NCBI GenBank assembly: GCA_945897565.1
Contig: CAMDFN010000004.1
Location: forward strand, 52,964-116,963
DNA from: Chryseobacterium gleum
GTDB lineage: Bacteria; Bacteroidota; Bacteroidia; Flavobacteriales_D; Crocinitomicaceae
DNA length: 64,000 nt
Direction: 5' to 3'
Of the stretch, positions 55,620 to 64,000 are shown piece by piece; position 1 is the first letter of the stretch, and the number at the start of each line of letters is the position of its first letter. The notes beneath the pieces are model-generated. The model was not told the origin of the DNA. It ran no database searches and saw only the letters and a list, made by a program, of their open reading frames with translations. A program made the position numbers and the translations under genes.

Positions 55620-56514
55620 ATACGGCAAACTGCGCCTCACGGTACAGGCCTTTTGGACCGCCCTCAAGGCATACGTCAAAAACGGCGCTTTTCACCATGG
55701 TGCAGCCTTGGCCTACTACACCTTATTTGCCTTTGTTCCGATCATCTACCTCACTACGTCTATCTACGGACGCATCATCGGACAACAGAACATGCGCAAT
55801 ATCATTTCATCTCTGCTCAAATCTGAACTCGGTCTTCAAGACCCCGCTTCCATTCTACAGCTCGTAGACAGCATGTCATTTGATAAGCCCAATTTCTTTT
55901 TGGAACTCGTCAGTATTGTTGTGTTGTTATATACTTGTTCGGCCTTTATGATTTCACTCAAAAGAAGTTTAAATGAGTTTTTCCATGTCAGTAAAAAGAG
56001 CCGAGAAGTATCGAATCTTTTTATGGAAATCATTGGATTTCGCTTTTTGGGTGTGCTACTCTTAGCTGTTTTTGCACTTGTGATTATCTTATTTTACTTC
56101 CTACAAGTGTTTATTTTCTCTGCCCTCACAAGTTGGCTACACTGGCATAATGGCTTTGTTGATTTCTCATTGCAACTGCTGCAAGTATTCTTGACATTGC
56201 TATCAAACGCACTGATTTTTACCTTGATTTTCAAGTATATGCACAACGCAAAAGTAAGTTGGCGCATTGCCAGAGACGGCGCAATTACCACTTCTATCTT
56301 GTTATATATCAGTCAGTTGGTAATTGGTTATTATCTACAACACTATTTTATCATGGGCAAACTCGGCGTGGCGAATTCGATTTTCATCATGCTGGCTTGG
56401 GTGCACTACTCTGCTCAAATTGTATTTTTTGGCGCCCAATTTACGTATCAAATTGGAAAGGTTTTTCAAGACCGCATCAAGTCAGAAATCAAAGAAACGA
56501 CGGCGGTTTCCTGA
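55600..56514 (+). CDS. YihY/BrkB-family inner-membrane protein
   Basis: 304 residues, six membrane helices. The family block FHHGAALAYYTLFAFVPIIYL (about 30-50) and the later GAITTSILLYISQLVIGYYLQ and SIFIMLAWVHYSAQIVFFGAQFTY are characteristic. The start is probably TTG at 55600, since the only later ATGs would remove conserved sequence. Function is not established; it was once called RNase BN in error. Its end overlaps lptD tail to tail by 26 bases. Confidence 0.88.
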   Translation: MKSTKNKYGKLRLTVQAFWTALKAYVKNGAFHHGAALAYYTLFAFVPIIYLTTSIYGRIIGQQNMRNIISSLLKSELGLQDPASILQLVDSMSFDKPNFFLELVSIVVLLYTCSAFMISLKRSLNEFFHVSKKSREVSNLFMEIIGFRFLGVLLLAVFALVIILFYFLQVFIFSALTSWLHWHNGFVDFSLQLLQVFLTLLSNALIFTLIFKYMHNAKVSWRIARDGAITTSILLYISQLVIGYYLQHYFIMGKLGVANSIFIMLAWVHYSAQIVFFGAQFTYQIGKVFQDRIKSEIKETTAVS

Positions 56515-59014
56515 ATTCAATTTTGGCGTCACGGAAAATACTAGAAGTATTGCGAATCGTGAGCAAGAAGCTTTTATTGCCGCCGATAGGCACATAATAA
56601 AACGAAAGCGCCCAGCAGTGCATGTTGCGGTTCAAGGAGAAATACGCATTGGTAAGCCTGCCTTGTTGTAAGTTGAAGTTCAGGTTGCCCGATACATTCC
56701 AGCGCTTAGTGAAGCTTAAATCACCGCTCAGCACCAATGTTTGAACATATTGCCAAGCCGCAGGGCTCGTGGCAGAAATTTGTTGATTGGCCTGAATTCC
56801 ATAGACGTGTGACACATTCATCTTCCAAGGAATGTCATAATAAATTGCGCGTTCAGGATGCAAAGCATAGTAATTCAAATCGGCATTCCAATCTTGCTCA
56901 TTAAACAAAGCACTGTGGTCTTGTAATTTCTTGCGGTCTTTTTTGGGAGCTAAGACCAGTGTGGTGGTGAGGTTGGTGGTGGTGAGGCGGCCAAGCTTCT
57001 GGGCATTTTGCCAAGCATAGGTTCCAAAACTAGCTCCTGTTGCGCTCCATGCGTATGGACTCCATTGTGCGTTAGATACAAAATTGATCCAGCTCGCAGG
57101 GCTTATGCGCAAGTTGAGTGCTAAATCGGAGAGTTTCATGCTGTCTTTGGTGAAGTCGTAGTTGCCCGTTACCGAGAACTGATCGATGAGCCTTACTTTT
57201 TTGTAGCCCGTTAGCGTATCTTGCTCAGATTTGAATTTGAGCTCCGCTGTATTGTTCAGTCCAAAGGTGAGCATAGAAGCTTCTCTAACTGAGCCTACTG
57301 CGTATATACTGCGCTCAAAAGGCGAATAAGAAATTGCACTTTGATTTGGGCCTACATTGGCCGTCACGAGCGGATTCCAGCCCGGTGTGTAGCGATAACC
57401 AATATTTGGGGTCATGAGGTGGCGCAACCGGGCTTGCTTGGGGCCCACAAAACGGTAGTAACCATAAAGAACCGTAGTTGCCGTTAAATTGAAATTGAGC
57501 TCATGACGCAGCGCCATTTGCCTGATCGTATCGGTTATGGTCTTGTTCTCAATAGGGTCGTAAGACTTCTCAATTTGCTGAAAATTGATTTTGTTGCCGT
57601 AATTGAGGCTCGGATTGATTTTCACCGCGTTTTTAAACAAGCCCGAATTGGTTTGGATGCTGATGCCTTGGCTGACACCGTTCATGAGGCGCTGACTAAT
57701 GGCCGTAAAATCGCCATTGGTGAGCAAAGAATCGGCAAATTGCGAACGGTTTTGCGCCTCAATATTGTAGGTAATGCCAATGCGTTGGATGGTTTTTTTC
57801 CAATTTTTATCTGCAGTTTCAAAAAGGTCTTTAAAGGGAAAAACTCGGGTTACATTGACATTAAGTACCGGACTTGTAAACGAGATATTTTGAGCAATTG
57901 AGTTTTGGCGCAACGACATTTTTAGACCAGTATTGATCGGCTTGCCGGGAAAATTGCGCGCTAAATTGATATCTGAGTTGAAAGAATTGGAGAAGTATTC
58001 GGGATTAATGGGGTCTAGTGAATTCTTGGATTGATTGTCGGAGATGAAATTGACATTTGATGAAAAATCCCAAAAAGGATTGGACTTTGGTGCCTTGCGG
58101 TGGTTCCAACTCACGGTCACTTTATTGCGCTTGATATTTGTAGGGAAGCCGCTATTGAACTGCTGAAAACCCAATGACAAGCGGCCGTTGTAGCCATAGC
58201 GCTTGGCGTAGTCGAGGTCGTTGCGCAGGCCCCATGAACCTCTGCTATATAAATTAGCATTGACCGATGTTTGGTAATTGTCGTTGATCGGAAAATACCA
58301 ACCTAAATTCTGAAAACCAAACCCGTAGGCCGAGAGTGGTATGAATTCCGGAAACAACAAACCAGAGGTGCGTTCTTTTTGATTGGTTGGGATAAACGCA
58401 AAAGGCAAACCAAGTGGCGTTGGGATGCCCGATACCCACAAATTCATGGGGCCCGTAACGATGCGCTCATTGGGTACCAAAACGCCTTTGCTCAGCTGAA
58501 AATGATAATGCGGATCTACTAAATCACAAGTGGTGAGAATGCCTTGGCGCAAATGCAACTCTTCATTGGCCTGACGCTTGGCGGTTCCCATCCGAAAATA
58601 AAACTCATCCTGCTTGATGGCAAGTGCTTTGATGTACGCTTTTTGCGTCTTGTAATTCATTTTAAGCGTCTCGCAGCGAATGGTTTCGCTGCCTTCAGTT
58701 AACTCAGGAAATTCTACCTTAGCGCCCGTGCTGTCTATACGGTAGCTCGCCTCTATTTGATTGGAATCAATATCAATGAGGATATACCCTGCCTTCAAAG
58801 AAAAACCTTCGCTTTGCACCTCTGCGTTGCCATACAGATAAATTCTGCGGTTTTCGACATCGTGCCTGATTTTTTGACTTGCCTTGTAAGTAACAATCTG
58901 ATCGAGGCTTTCTCCATCAACATACAGGGTATCCTGGGCTGTAACCAATACCTTATGGCACATTATTAACAATGTGGCGAAGAAAAGTTGTACAAAGCGC
59001 TGGCGCTGGCTCAA
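56489..59014 (-). CDS. lptD: LPS-assembly protein LptD (OstA-like), Bacteroidetes type
   Basis: 841 residues, starting with TTG at 59014. A signal peptide ends near VLVTAQ (about 27). The N-terminal OstA-like beta-jellyroll (about 45-170) has NRRIYLYGNAEVQSEGFSLKAGYI, and the rest (about 200-841) is the large barrel with the conserved GPMNLWVSGIPTPLGLPFAFIPTN entry. It inserts LPS into the outer leaflet. Cysteines typical of proteobacterial LptD disulfides are not obvious. With LptG at 5331 the window holds both ends of the LPS bridge. Confidence 0.9.
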   Translation of the reverse strand: MSQRQRFVQLFFATLLIMCHKVLVTAQDTLYVDGESLDQIVTYKASQKIRHDVENRRIYLYGNAEVQSEGFSLKAGYILIDIDSNQIEASYRIDSTGAKVEFPELTEGSETIRCETLKMNYKTQKAYIKALAIKQDEFYFRMGTAKRQANEELHLRQGILTTCDLVDPHYHFQLSKGVLVPNERIVTGPMNLWVSGIPTPLGLPFAFIPTNQKERTSGLLFPEFIPLSAYGFGFQNLGWYFPINDNYQTSVNANLYSRGSWGLRNDLDYAKRYGYNGRLSLGFQQFNSGFPTNIKRNKVTVSWNHRKAPKSNPFWDFSSNVNFISDNQSKNSLDPINPEYFSNSFNSDINLARNFPGKPINTGLKMSLRQNSIAQNISFTSPVLNVNVTRVFPFKDLFETADKNWKKTIQRIGITYNIEAQNRSQFADSLLTNGDFTAISQRLMNGVSQGISIQTNSGLFKNAVKINPSLNYGNKINFQQIEKSYDPIENKTITDTIRQMALRHELNFNLTATTVLYGYYRFVGPKQARLRHLMTPNIGYRYTPGWNPLVTANVGPNQSAISYSPFERSIYAVGSVREASMLTFGLNNTAELKFKSEQDTLTGYKKVRLIDQFSVTGNYDFTKDSMKLSDLALNLRISPASWINFVSNAQWSPYAWSATGASFGTYAWQNAQKLGRLTTTNLTTTLVLAPKKDRKKLQDHSALFNEQDWNADLNYYALHPERAIYYDIPWKMNVSHVYGIQANQQISATSPAAWQYVQTLVLSGDLSFTKRWNVSGNLNFNLQQGRLTNAYFSLNRNMHCWALSFYYVPIGGNKSFLLTIRNTSSIFRDAKIEFRKPPSFL

Positions 59015-59024
59015 GATGCTTACT

Positions 59025-59032
59025 TAGATTTG
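59025..59032 (+). promoter_or_regulatory. -7 box before the amidase gene
   Basis: TAGATTTG is an exact TAnnTTTG match ending four bases before the ATG at 59037. It lies in the 22-base gap to the divergent lptD start. Confidence 0.45.
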
Positions 59033-59036
59033 TAAT

Positions 59037-60215
59037 ATGCAGGAAAAACGTACAAAGCTACCAATTTTCAATGGCTTGCAAAAAAACGCAATGCGTGTCT
59101 TTTTATTGGCTGCGTTGTTTTTTATTTCGGACAATATCTTTTGGGCTCAAACAAACAAAATCAAAACCATTGTTATTGACGCCGGACACGGCGGACACGA
59201 CCCCGGTTGCCATGGCGCACAGAACAACGAAAAAGAAGTTTGCCTATCAATGGCACTCAAGCTCGGCGCACTCATCAAAGAACGCTATCCAGACATCAAA
59301 ATCATTTACACCCGCAGCACCGACGTATTCGTAGAGCTTGCTGAGCGCGCCAACATTGCCAACCGCAACAACGCCGATCTATTTATTTGTATCCATGCCA
59401 ACGCAGGCAGCACCACCGCTTACGGTTCTGAAACTTACGTCCTTGGTTTGCACCGCACCGACGCCCAACAAAAGGTTGCCGAACGAGAAAACGCAAGTAT
59501 TGCCCTAGAAGACGACAAAGGCGCCAAATACCGTTCCTATGACCTCACGCCTGATGGCATCATTGCGCTGCAGTTTCAATTAGCTGTTTTTCATCGGCAG
59601 TCTATTCTTTTTGCCGAAATGATCCAAAAGGAATTCAAACGCATTGGGCGTTTTGACCGCGGCGTAAAGCAAGCAGGTTTTTTAGTGCTCTACAAAACCA
59701 CCATGCCCAGCGTTTTGATCGAAACCGCTTTTTTACCCAACCCCACAGAAGAAAAATTAATTGGCACCGCAGAGGGACAGCAAAAAATGGCGCAATCGAT
59801 GTTTCAAGCTTTTGTGACTTACAAAAATACGACTGAAGGCAAAACAGTTGTGGGCGGCACCACTACCCAAAACAACACCGAAACCCAACCAGCTGCAAAC
59901 ATTCCTACACAACCCGTAGAATTACCTAAAGAAACCATAAAAGAACAAGGATTGGTATTTAAAGTACAAATAGAAACTTCTAATAAGGCGATCTCTACTA
60001 AATCAAGCCATTTCAAAGGCTTGGAAATATATGAATATCAAGACAATACACTCTTCAAATACTGTGCAGGATTCTTCCCGAACGACCTCCAAGGGGCAAA
60101 AAATTATAAAAATGAACTCATTCAAAAAGGGTTTGTCAATGCTTTTGTGGTAGCTTTCCTCGATGGCGAACGCATCAGTATTGAAAAAGCTCTTAAATTA
60201 GCAGAAAAAAACTAG
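59037..60215 (+). CDS. N-acetylmuramoyl-L-alanine amidase with SPOR-like tail
   Basis: 392 residues from ATG at 59037; ATG at 59091 would give a more standard signal peptide (MRVFLLAALFF...IFWAQ). The Amidase_3 zinc fold has VIDAGHGGHDPG with the first His, then the glutamate of NEKEVCLSMA, and ICIHANAG with the second His; the catalytic Glu is expected in VLIETAFLPN. After a Thr/Gln/Pro linker (about 265-305) the C-terminus resembles a SPOR domain, which binds septal glycan. It likely splits daughter cells. mlaD follows two bases after the stop. Confidence 0.93.
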   Translation: MQEKRTKLPIFNGLQKNAMRVFLLAALFFISDNIFWAQTNKIKTIVIDAGHGGHDPGCHGAQNNEKEVCLSMALKLGALIKERYPDIKIIYTRSTDVFVELAERANIANRNNADLFICIHANAGSTTAYGSETYVLGLHRTDAQQKVAERENASIALEDDKGAKYRSYDLTPDGIIALQFQLAVFHRQSILFAEMIQKEFKRIGRFDRGVKQAGFLVLYKTTMPSVLIETAFLPNPTEEKLIGTAEGQQKMAQSMFQAFVTYKNTTEGKTVVGGTTTQNNTETQPAANIPTQPVELPKETIKEQGLVFKVQIETSNKAISTKSSHFKGLEIYEYQDNTLFKYCAGFFPNDLQGAKNYKNELIQKGFVNAFVVAFLDGERISIEKALKLAEKN

Positions 60216-60216
60216 C

Positions 60217-61254
60217 TTGAAATTCTCCAAAGAAATCAAAGCCGCGCTCATCGCGCTTGTGGCCATAGTGGTGCTCATTGCCGGCATCAACTTCCTGAAG
60301 GGCAATAGCTTTTTTGGTGGCGACGACGTCTATACCGCTTATTTCCCAAATTCTGGCCAGCTCATGGTGTCGTCTAACGTCACGCTTGACGGCGTTGAAA
60401 TTGGCAAGGTAATGAGCATTAAATCTAACCCCAACGGAGATTCACTGCACAAAGTCAAGATGACTTTCAATATCCACAACAGTGACATTCGCCTTCCAAA
60501 AGGATCTTTTGTTGAAATTGGCTCACTAGATTTCTTTACAAAAGCACTTGTTTTACAACTCCCTACGGCCGGAAACGGCAAATTTTACAAGGTTGGTGCC
60601 ACTATACCGGGTCGTGTATCTGTAGACATGGTGACTCAAGTGAAAGCTTACGCAGACCCTATTTCTCAAAAATTACAAACCATGATGCTCTCCGTGGACA
60701 AAATGGTGAGCTCGCTCTCCTCTTTCTGGGACACCACCGCCACTTCTGAACTCGAAGGCAGCCTCAAGCAAGTCAAACTCACAATTAAGAAACTAGGCAA
60801 TGTAGCTGATGAACTCCAAGGTTTTGTTGCTGCTGAACGCGCACAGTTCTCGAAAATCATGGCCAACGTAGAGGCCATTACGCTCAATTTGCGCAAAAGC
60901 AATGACCAAATCACTGGCATCATTGGCAATACGCGCAAAATTACCGATGAGCTCGTTACCGCCGATTTCAAGGGGACTATTTTGGAAGCGCAAACCACCC
61001 TTAAAAAATTCAATATGGTCTTGACCGAAGTTGAAAAAGGGCAAGGCACGCTGGGTAAACTCATTCACGATGAAAAGCTCTATGCCGAACTCGTCAATAC
61101 CAACAATGACCTTCAAAATTTAGTCAAAGACCTCGAAGCACATCCAGAGCGCTATGTTCACCTTTCGGTTATTGGTGGTAAATCCAAAGGATTGCAACTT
61201 TCTAAGCAAAACGAAGACAAGCTCCTCAAGATATTGGACAGCTTGCCTGAATAA
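60217..61254 (+). CDS. MlaD/MCE-family lipid-transport protein
   Basis: 345 residues from TTG at 60217 (MKFSKEIKAAL). One N-terminal membrane helix (about 8-27) is followed by a single MCE domain (about 38-118) containing SNVTLDGVEIGKVMSI and GSLDFFTKALVLQL. A long helical/coiled-coil region (about 130-330) follows, as in MlaD- and Ttg2C-like proteins that make a tube for phospholipid exchange with the outer membrane. The MlaE and MlaF partners are not in the window. It lies in one run with the amidase and the Fe-S pair. Confidence 0.9.
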   Translation: MKFSKEIKAALIALVAIVVLIAGINFLKGNSFFGGDDVYTAYFPNSGQLMVSSNVTLDGVEIGKVMSIKSNPNGDSLHKVKMTFNIHNSDIRLPKGSFVEIGSLDFFTKALVLQLPTAGNGKFYKVGATIPGRVSVDMVTQVKAYADPISQKLQTMMLSVDKMVSSLSSFWDTTATSELEGSLKQVKLTIKKLGNVADELQGFVAAERAQFSKIMANVEAITLNLRKSNDQITGIIGNTRKITDELVTADFKGTILEAQTTLKKFNMVLTEVEKGQGTLGKLIHDEKLYAELVNTNNDLQNLVKDLEAHPERYVHLSVIGGKSKGLQLSKQNEDKLLKILDSLPE

Positions 61255-61263
61255 ACTGAACAC

Positions 61264-62568
61264 ATGCAACAACTCATTTTTGGCGTCCTGACGCTTGCTA
61301 GTTTTGGCTTTTTTGCATTCAACTTGCGTAAAATTGGTCAAAATATCCACATGGGCTTGCCCCTAGACCGCACAGACCGCAAGGCAGACCGCTTGCGCAC
61401 CATGCTTTTGGTGGCACTCGGTCAAAAGAAAATGTTCACACGCCCTATTCCCGCTCTTTTGCATTTGACCATATACGCATCGTTTGTCATCACCCAAATT
61501 GAGCTCATCGAAATTCTTGTTGATGGCATCAGCGGTTCACATCGGTTCTTTCAAAATGGCCTCGGTCATTTTTACACCTTCATGATCAGCTTCATTGAAG
61601 TATTGTCTGTTTTGGCTTTTATTGGCACTGTTGCCTTTCTAGCACGACGCAACATGCTCAAATTGCCGCGGCTCAACATGAAAGAACTCGCAGGCTGGCC
61701 AACACAAGATGCCAACCTCATCCTTGTATTTGAACTCATCTTAATTGGTTTCATTTTCACCATGAACGGCGCAGATGAAGTATTGCAGTCGTATGCCGGA
61801 AATTCAAATGGTTTTGCGATCAGCTCTTGGCTAGGTCCAATTTTATTTGACGGAAAAAGCAACCACACCTTGCATATTTTAGAGCAAATCGGTTGGTGGG
61901 GCCATATCATCATGGTCTATACCTTCATGAACTACTTGCCCTACTCCAAGCACCTGCACATCTTTATGGCATTTCCGAATACGTATTATTCCAAATTAGA
62001 GCCAAAAGGACAATTTACGAATATGCAGAGTGTCACAAATGAAGTCAAACTCATGCTCGACCCCAATGCCGACCCATATGCCGCACCCGCTTCAGACACC
62101 GTTGCTTCGCGTTTTGGGGCAAAAGATGTCACTGACCTCACTTGGAAAAACCTCATGGACGCCTATAGCTGTACGGAATGTGGCCGTTGTACGTCTGCCT
62201 GCCCGGCCAACACCACTGGCAAATTGCTTTCACCGCGCAAAATCATGATGGATACCCGAGACCGCATGGTAGAACTCGGCGACTACAAACGCAAAAATGG
62301 AGCTGACGCAGAAGACGGCATAAGCCTTTTAGGCAACTACATTACCGAAGAAGAACTTTGGGCCTGCACCAGCTGCAATGCTTGTGTGCAAGAGTGCCCG
62401 GTAAATATCGATCCGCTTTCAATCATTATGGATTTACGCCGTTTTTTAGTGATGGAGGAATCGAAAGTGCCAACGGAGCTCACCGGCATGCTCACCAACA
62501 TTGAAAACAACGGTGCGCCATGGCAATTTGCGCCAACAGAACGCATGAATTGGGCCAACGAAGACTAA
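61264..62568 (+). CDS. Membrane protein with two 4Fe-4S clusters, HdrD/DsrK-like electron transfer
   Basis: 434 residues. About five membrane helices (about 5-230) contain histidines that could ligate b-type heme, as in NarI-like modules (ALLHLTI, LGHFYTF, WWGHIIMVYTF, YSKHLHIF). The C-terminal half has two 4Fe-4S motifs, CTECGRCTSACPA (about 301-313) and CTSCNACVQECPV (about 366-378). It is followed by a separate HdrB-like gene, so the two form a membrane heterodisulfide-reductase-like complex. Donor and acceptor are not known. It starts nine bases after the MCE gene. Confidence 0.88.
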   Translation: MQQLIFGVLTLASFGFFAFNLRKIGQNIHMGLPLDRTDRKADRLRTMLLVALGQKKMFTRPIPALLHLTIYASFVITQIELIEILVDGISGSHRFFQNGLGHFYTFMISFIEVLSVLAFIGTVAFLARRNMLKLPRLNMKELAGWPTQDANLILVFELILIGFIFTMNGADEVLQSYAGNSNGFAISSWLGPILFDGKSNHTLHILEQIGWWGHIIMVYTFMNYLPYSKHLHIFMAFPNTYYSKLEPKGQFTNMQSVTNEVKLMLDPNADPYAAPASDTVASRFGAKDVTDLTWKNLMDAYSCTECGRCTSACPANTTGKLLSPRKIMMDTRDRMVELGDYKRKNGADAEDGISLLGNYITEEELWACTSCNACVQECPVNIDPLSIIMDLRRFLVMEESKVPTELTGMLTNIENNGAPWQFAPTERMNWANED

Positions 62569-62586
62569 GCCAAAAAAGACCACGCA

Positions 62587-63375
62587 ATGAGTATACAAGT
62601 ACGCACAATGGCCGACATGATGGCCGCCGGAGAAAGCCCAGACATCTTGTTTTGGGTGGGTTGCGCCGGATCCTTCGATGACCGCGCCAAAAAGATCACC
62701 AAAGCGCTCGTCAAAATCCTCAATCACTGCAAGGTCAACTTTGCGGTATTAGGCACCGAAGAAAGCTGTACCGGCGACCCCGCTAAACGCGCCGGTAACG
62801 AATTTACGTTTCAGATGCAAGCGCTCATGAACATTGAGTTGCTCAATGGCTATGAGGTCAAGAAAATTGTAACGGCCTGCCCGCATTGCTTCAATACACT
62901 CAAAAACGAATATCCTGGCTTGGGCGGCACCTATGAAGTCATTCATCACACCCAACTGATCCAAGACCTCATCAATACTGGCAAACTTACCCTTGCCGAC
63001 AACGGCACGTTCAAGGGCAAAAAAATTACCTTCCACGATCCGTGTTACCTCGGACGCGCCAACGACGTCTATGAGGCGCCGCGCGAACTCATTGAAAAGC
63101 TCGACGCTGCACTTGTAGAAATGAAACGCTGCAAAACCAACGGCTTGTGCTGTGGTGCAGGTGGCGCGCAAATGTTCAAAGAGGCCGAAAAAGGCAACAA
63201 AGAAATCAACATTGAACGCACCGAAGACGCCATTGAAACAAGCGCTCATATCATCGCAACCGGTTGCCCTTTCTGCAACACCATGATGACCGACGGCATC
63301 AAGCACTTCGAGAAAGAAGAAGACGTCAAAGTCATGGACATCGCCGAACTTATCGCCAATGCAGCCGATCTCTAA
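62587..63375 (+). CDS. HdrB/CCG-domain Fe-S oxidoreductase subunit
   Basis: 262 residues, cytoplasmic. Two CCG-type cysteine-rich domains are visible. The second is complete: DPCYLGRANDVYEAPREL, GLCCGAGGAQMF and ATGCPFC. The first has WVGCAGSFDD and TACPHCFNTL but reads ESCTGDP where the motif normally has two adjacent cysteines. CCG domains bind noncubane 4Fe-4S clusters or thiols in heterodisulfide reductase, LutA and GlpC. It lies 18 bases after its membrane partner. A small gene starts inside its last 17 bases. Confidence 0.9.
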   Translation: MSIQVRTMADMMAAGESPDILFWVGCAGSFDDRAKKITKALVKILNHCKVNFAVLGTEESCTGDPAKRAGNEFTFQMQALMNIELLNGYEVKKIVTACPHCFNTLKNEYPGLGGTYEVIHHTQLIQDLINTGKLTLADNGTFKGKKITFHDPCYLGRANDVYEAPRELIEKLDAALVEMKRCKTNGLCCGAGGAQMFKEAEKGNKEINIERTEDAIETSAHIIATGCPFCNTMMTDGIKHFEKEEDVKVMDIAELIANAADL

Positions 63376-63772
63376 GTTAGTACCCCATTTTAGCCCAGGA
63401 GCACGCGTATGGGTTTTCATCGGCGCTAGAGCACTAGACGCAACAGAAAGCCAATGGATAAACGAGCAACTCAGTGCCTTTACAAATAGCTGGCAAACCC
63501 ACGGAAAAGCCATGAATGCCACAGGTTTTGTTTTCGAAAACCACGCATTGGTCATTGTTGCCAACGAAGAAGGCGTTCAAGCATCGGGCTGCTCTATGGA
63601 TAAAATCAATCATTTAGTGCGTCAAATGGGTACTGAACTCGGCATAGATTTTTTTGCGCGCATGAACACATTGGTTAAAGAAAATGACCAATGGTCCCTA
63701 TCCCAATTTGACCCCTCAGAAACACGCCAAACCATCTCTGCTTCAACGCAGTTGTTGGGGGAGTTGATGTAG
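63359..63772 (+). CDS. Small conserved flavobacterial protein (often misnamed ABC transporter ATPase)
   Basis: 137 residues, no signal peptide, no P-loop. Features are a WVFIGARALDATE N-terminus, then WQTHGKAMNATGFVFENHALVIVANEE and SGCSMDKINHLVRQM with a conserved Cys-Ser-Met-Asp. Homologues of this length occur in many Flavobacteriia beside the Fe-S genes; I know of no function. It overlaps the HdrB-like gene by 17 bases, so the three genes form one unit. Confidence 0.78.
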   Translation: MQPISKLVPHFSPGARVWVFIGARALDATESQWINEQLSAFTNSWQTHGKAMNATGFVFENHALVIVANEEGVQASGCSMDKINHLVRQMGTELGIDFFARMNTLVKENDQWSLSQFDPSETRQTISASTQLLGELM

Positions 63773-63820
63773 GCATTTAAGATTTTGAAAATTGCTTTAG
63801 TTTAGTATCGTGTATCAATC

Positions 63821-63919
63821 ATGAAATTCTACATCCTCTTCTTTGTACTCCTCTTTTCATTACTCGGGTTAATTGTTTTGGGCTTTTTCATTTGGGCCAT
63901 ATCTAAACTTCCTGTTTAA
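63821..63919 (+). CDS. 32-residue single-pass membrane peptide
   Basis: An ATG-started frame of 32 codons ends in TAA at 63917-63919. The product is one hydrophobic helix (MKFYILFFVLLFSLLGL...) ending in SKLPV, with lysines at residue 2 and near the end. It is too small for most gene finders. The composition and clean start make it plausible; no partner is identified. Confidence 0.5.
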   Translation: MKFYILFFVLLFSLLGLIVLGFFIWAISKLPV

Positions 63920-63930
63920 GTAAGTTTTGA

Positions 63931-64000
63931 TCAAAAGCTACGCCAGTCACCAATCAATCGAACGTACTTTCTTACCTTTCTACTGGCTTTGGCCCGCTGC
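63931..64000 (-). CDS. Possible C-terminal end of a gene on the minus strand (partial)
   Basis: On the minus strand one frame is open from the window edge to a TGA (complement of 63931-63933) and encodes a basic tail ending VRLIGDWRSF. The other two minus frames have stops. About 22 residues are visible, too few to identify. Confidence 0.35.
   Translation of the reverse strand, partial: QRAKASRKVRKYVRLIGDWRSF

Noticed and set aside
62749..63564. Antisense open frame of 271 codons opposite the HdrB-like gene
   Set aside because: It mirrors a real gene with clear cysteine motifs, has no recognisable domain and arises from the codon bias of the sense strand.

Overview
The window looks like a chromosomal segment of a bacteroidete, most likely a Flavobacteriales member of the Crocinitomicaceae/Cryomorphaceae type. 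The evidence is gliding-motility and type IX secretion (T9SS) genes (PorU, PorV, a PorP/SprF protein, GldJ), cargo-like secreted proteins, Bacteroidetes -7 boxes (TAnnTTTG) before many genes, few Shine-Dalgarno sequences, and family members typical of the phylum (zinc-ligand-free Tgt, LETM1-related protein, Bacteroidetes LptD). Genes are densely packed, with many 1-20 base overlaps and no gene-free stretch above 300 bases. I see no rRNA, tRNA, CRISPR, insertion sequence or prophage.

Layout. 1-5.4 kb (+): NhaD antiporter, FolC, PyrR-PyrB, a STAS protein and RNase Z. 5.3-7.5 kb (-): LptG-type permease and Tgt. 7.6-10 kb (+): glycosyltransferase, sigma factor, RsmG. 10-15.6 kb (-): PorU-PorV-IspF. 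15.7-20.5 kb (+): PorP-like protein, an unusually long GldJ, MurF. 20.5-25.5 kb: RF2 without the programmed frameshift, GcvH, a secreted nuclease, GyrB, a glutathione peroxidase. 25.6-32 kb: OmpA-like protein, ValS, DUF1573 protein, a NUDIX protein and PyrE whose start codons overlap head to head, an SRPBCC-like protein, BirA. 32-36.2 kb (+): RsfS-FtsH-CdsA-Psd and a Lys/Cys/Ser-rich small secreted protein. 36.2-43.2 kb: acyl-CoA synthetase, anion symporter, a small conserved protein, an RlmI-like methyltransferase, a MATE transporter, Fmt.

43.2-50.2 kb holds a type B T9SS cargo protein and a TPP-riboswitch-controlled operon encoding a TonB-dependent receptor plus an unusual protein that joins a TonB C-terminal domain to a predicted outer-membrane beta-barrel, followed by Asd. 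50.2-56.5 kb (+): a lamin-tail secreted protein, a small barrel protein, then a tightly overlapped run with a bacterial LETM1-related protein, an unrecognised acidic protein, an ABC ATPase and a YihY membrane protein. 56.5-64 kb: LptD, a cell-wall amidase with SPOR-like tail, an MlaD/MCE protein, a membrane Fe-S/HdrB-like pair, a small conserved protein and a 32-residue membrane peptide.

Most genes are housekeeping or envelope functions: LPS export (LptG, LptD), lipid handling (MlaD, CdsA, Psd), peptidoglycan (MurF, amidase), T9SS and gliding. The main candidates for new biology are the TPP-regulated receptor plus TonB-domain/barrel fusion, the LETM1-related cluster, and the repeated placement of -7 boxes 3-6 bases before start codons, which predicts leaderless mRNAs.
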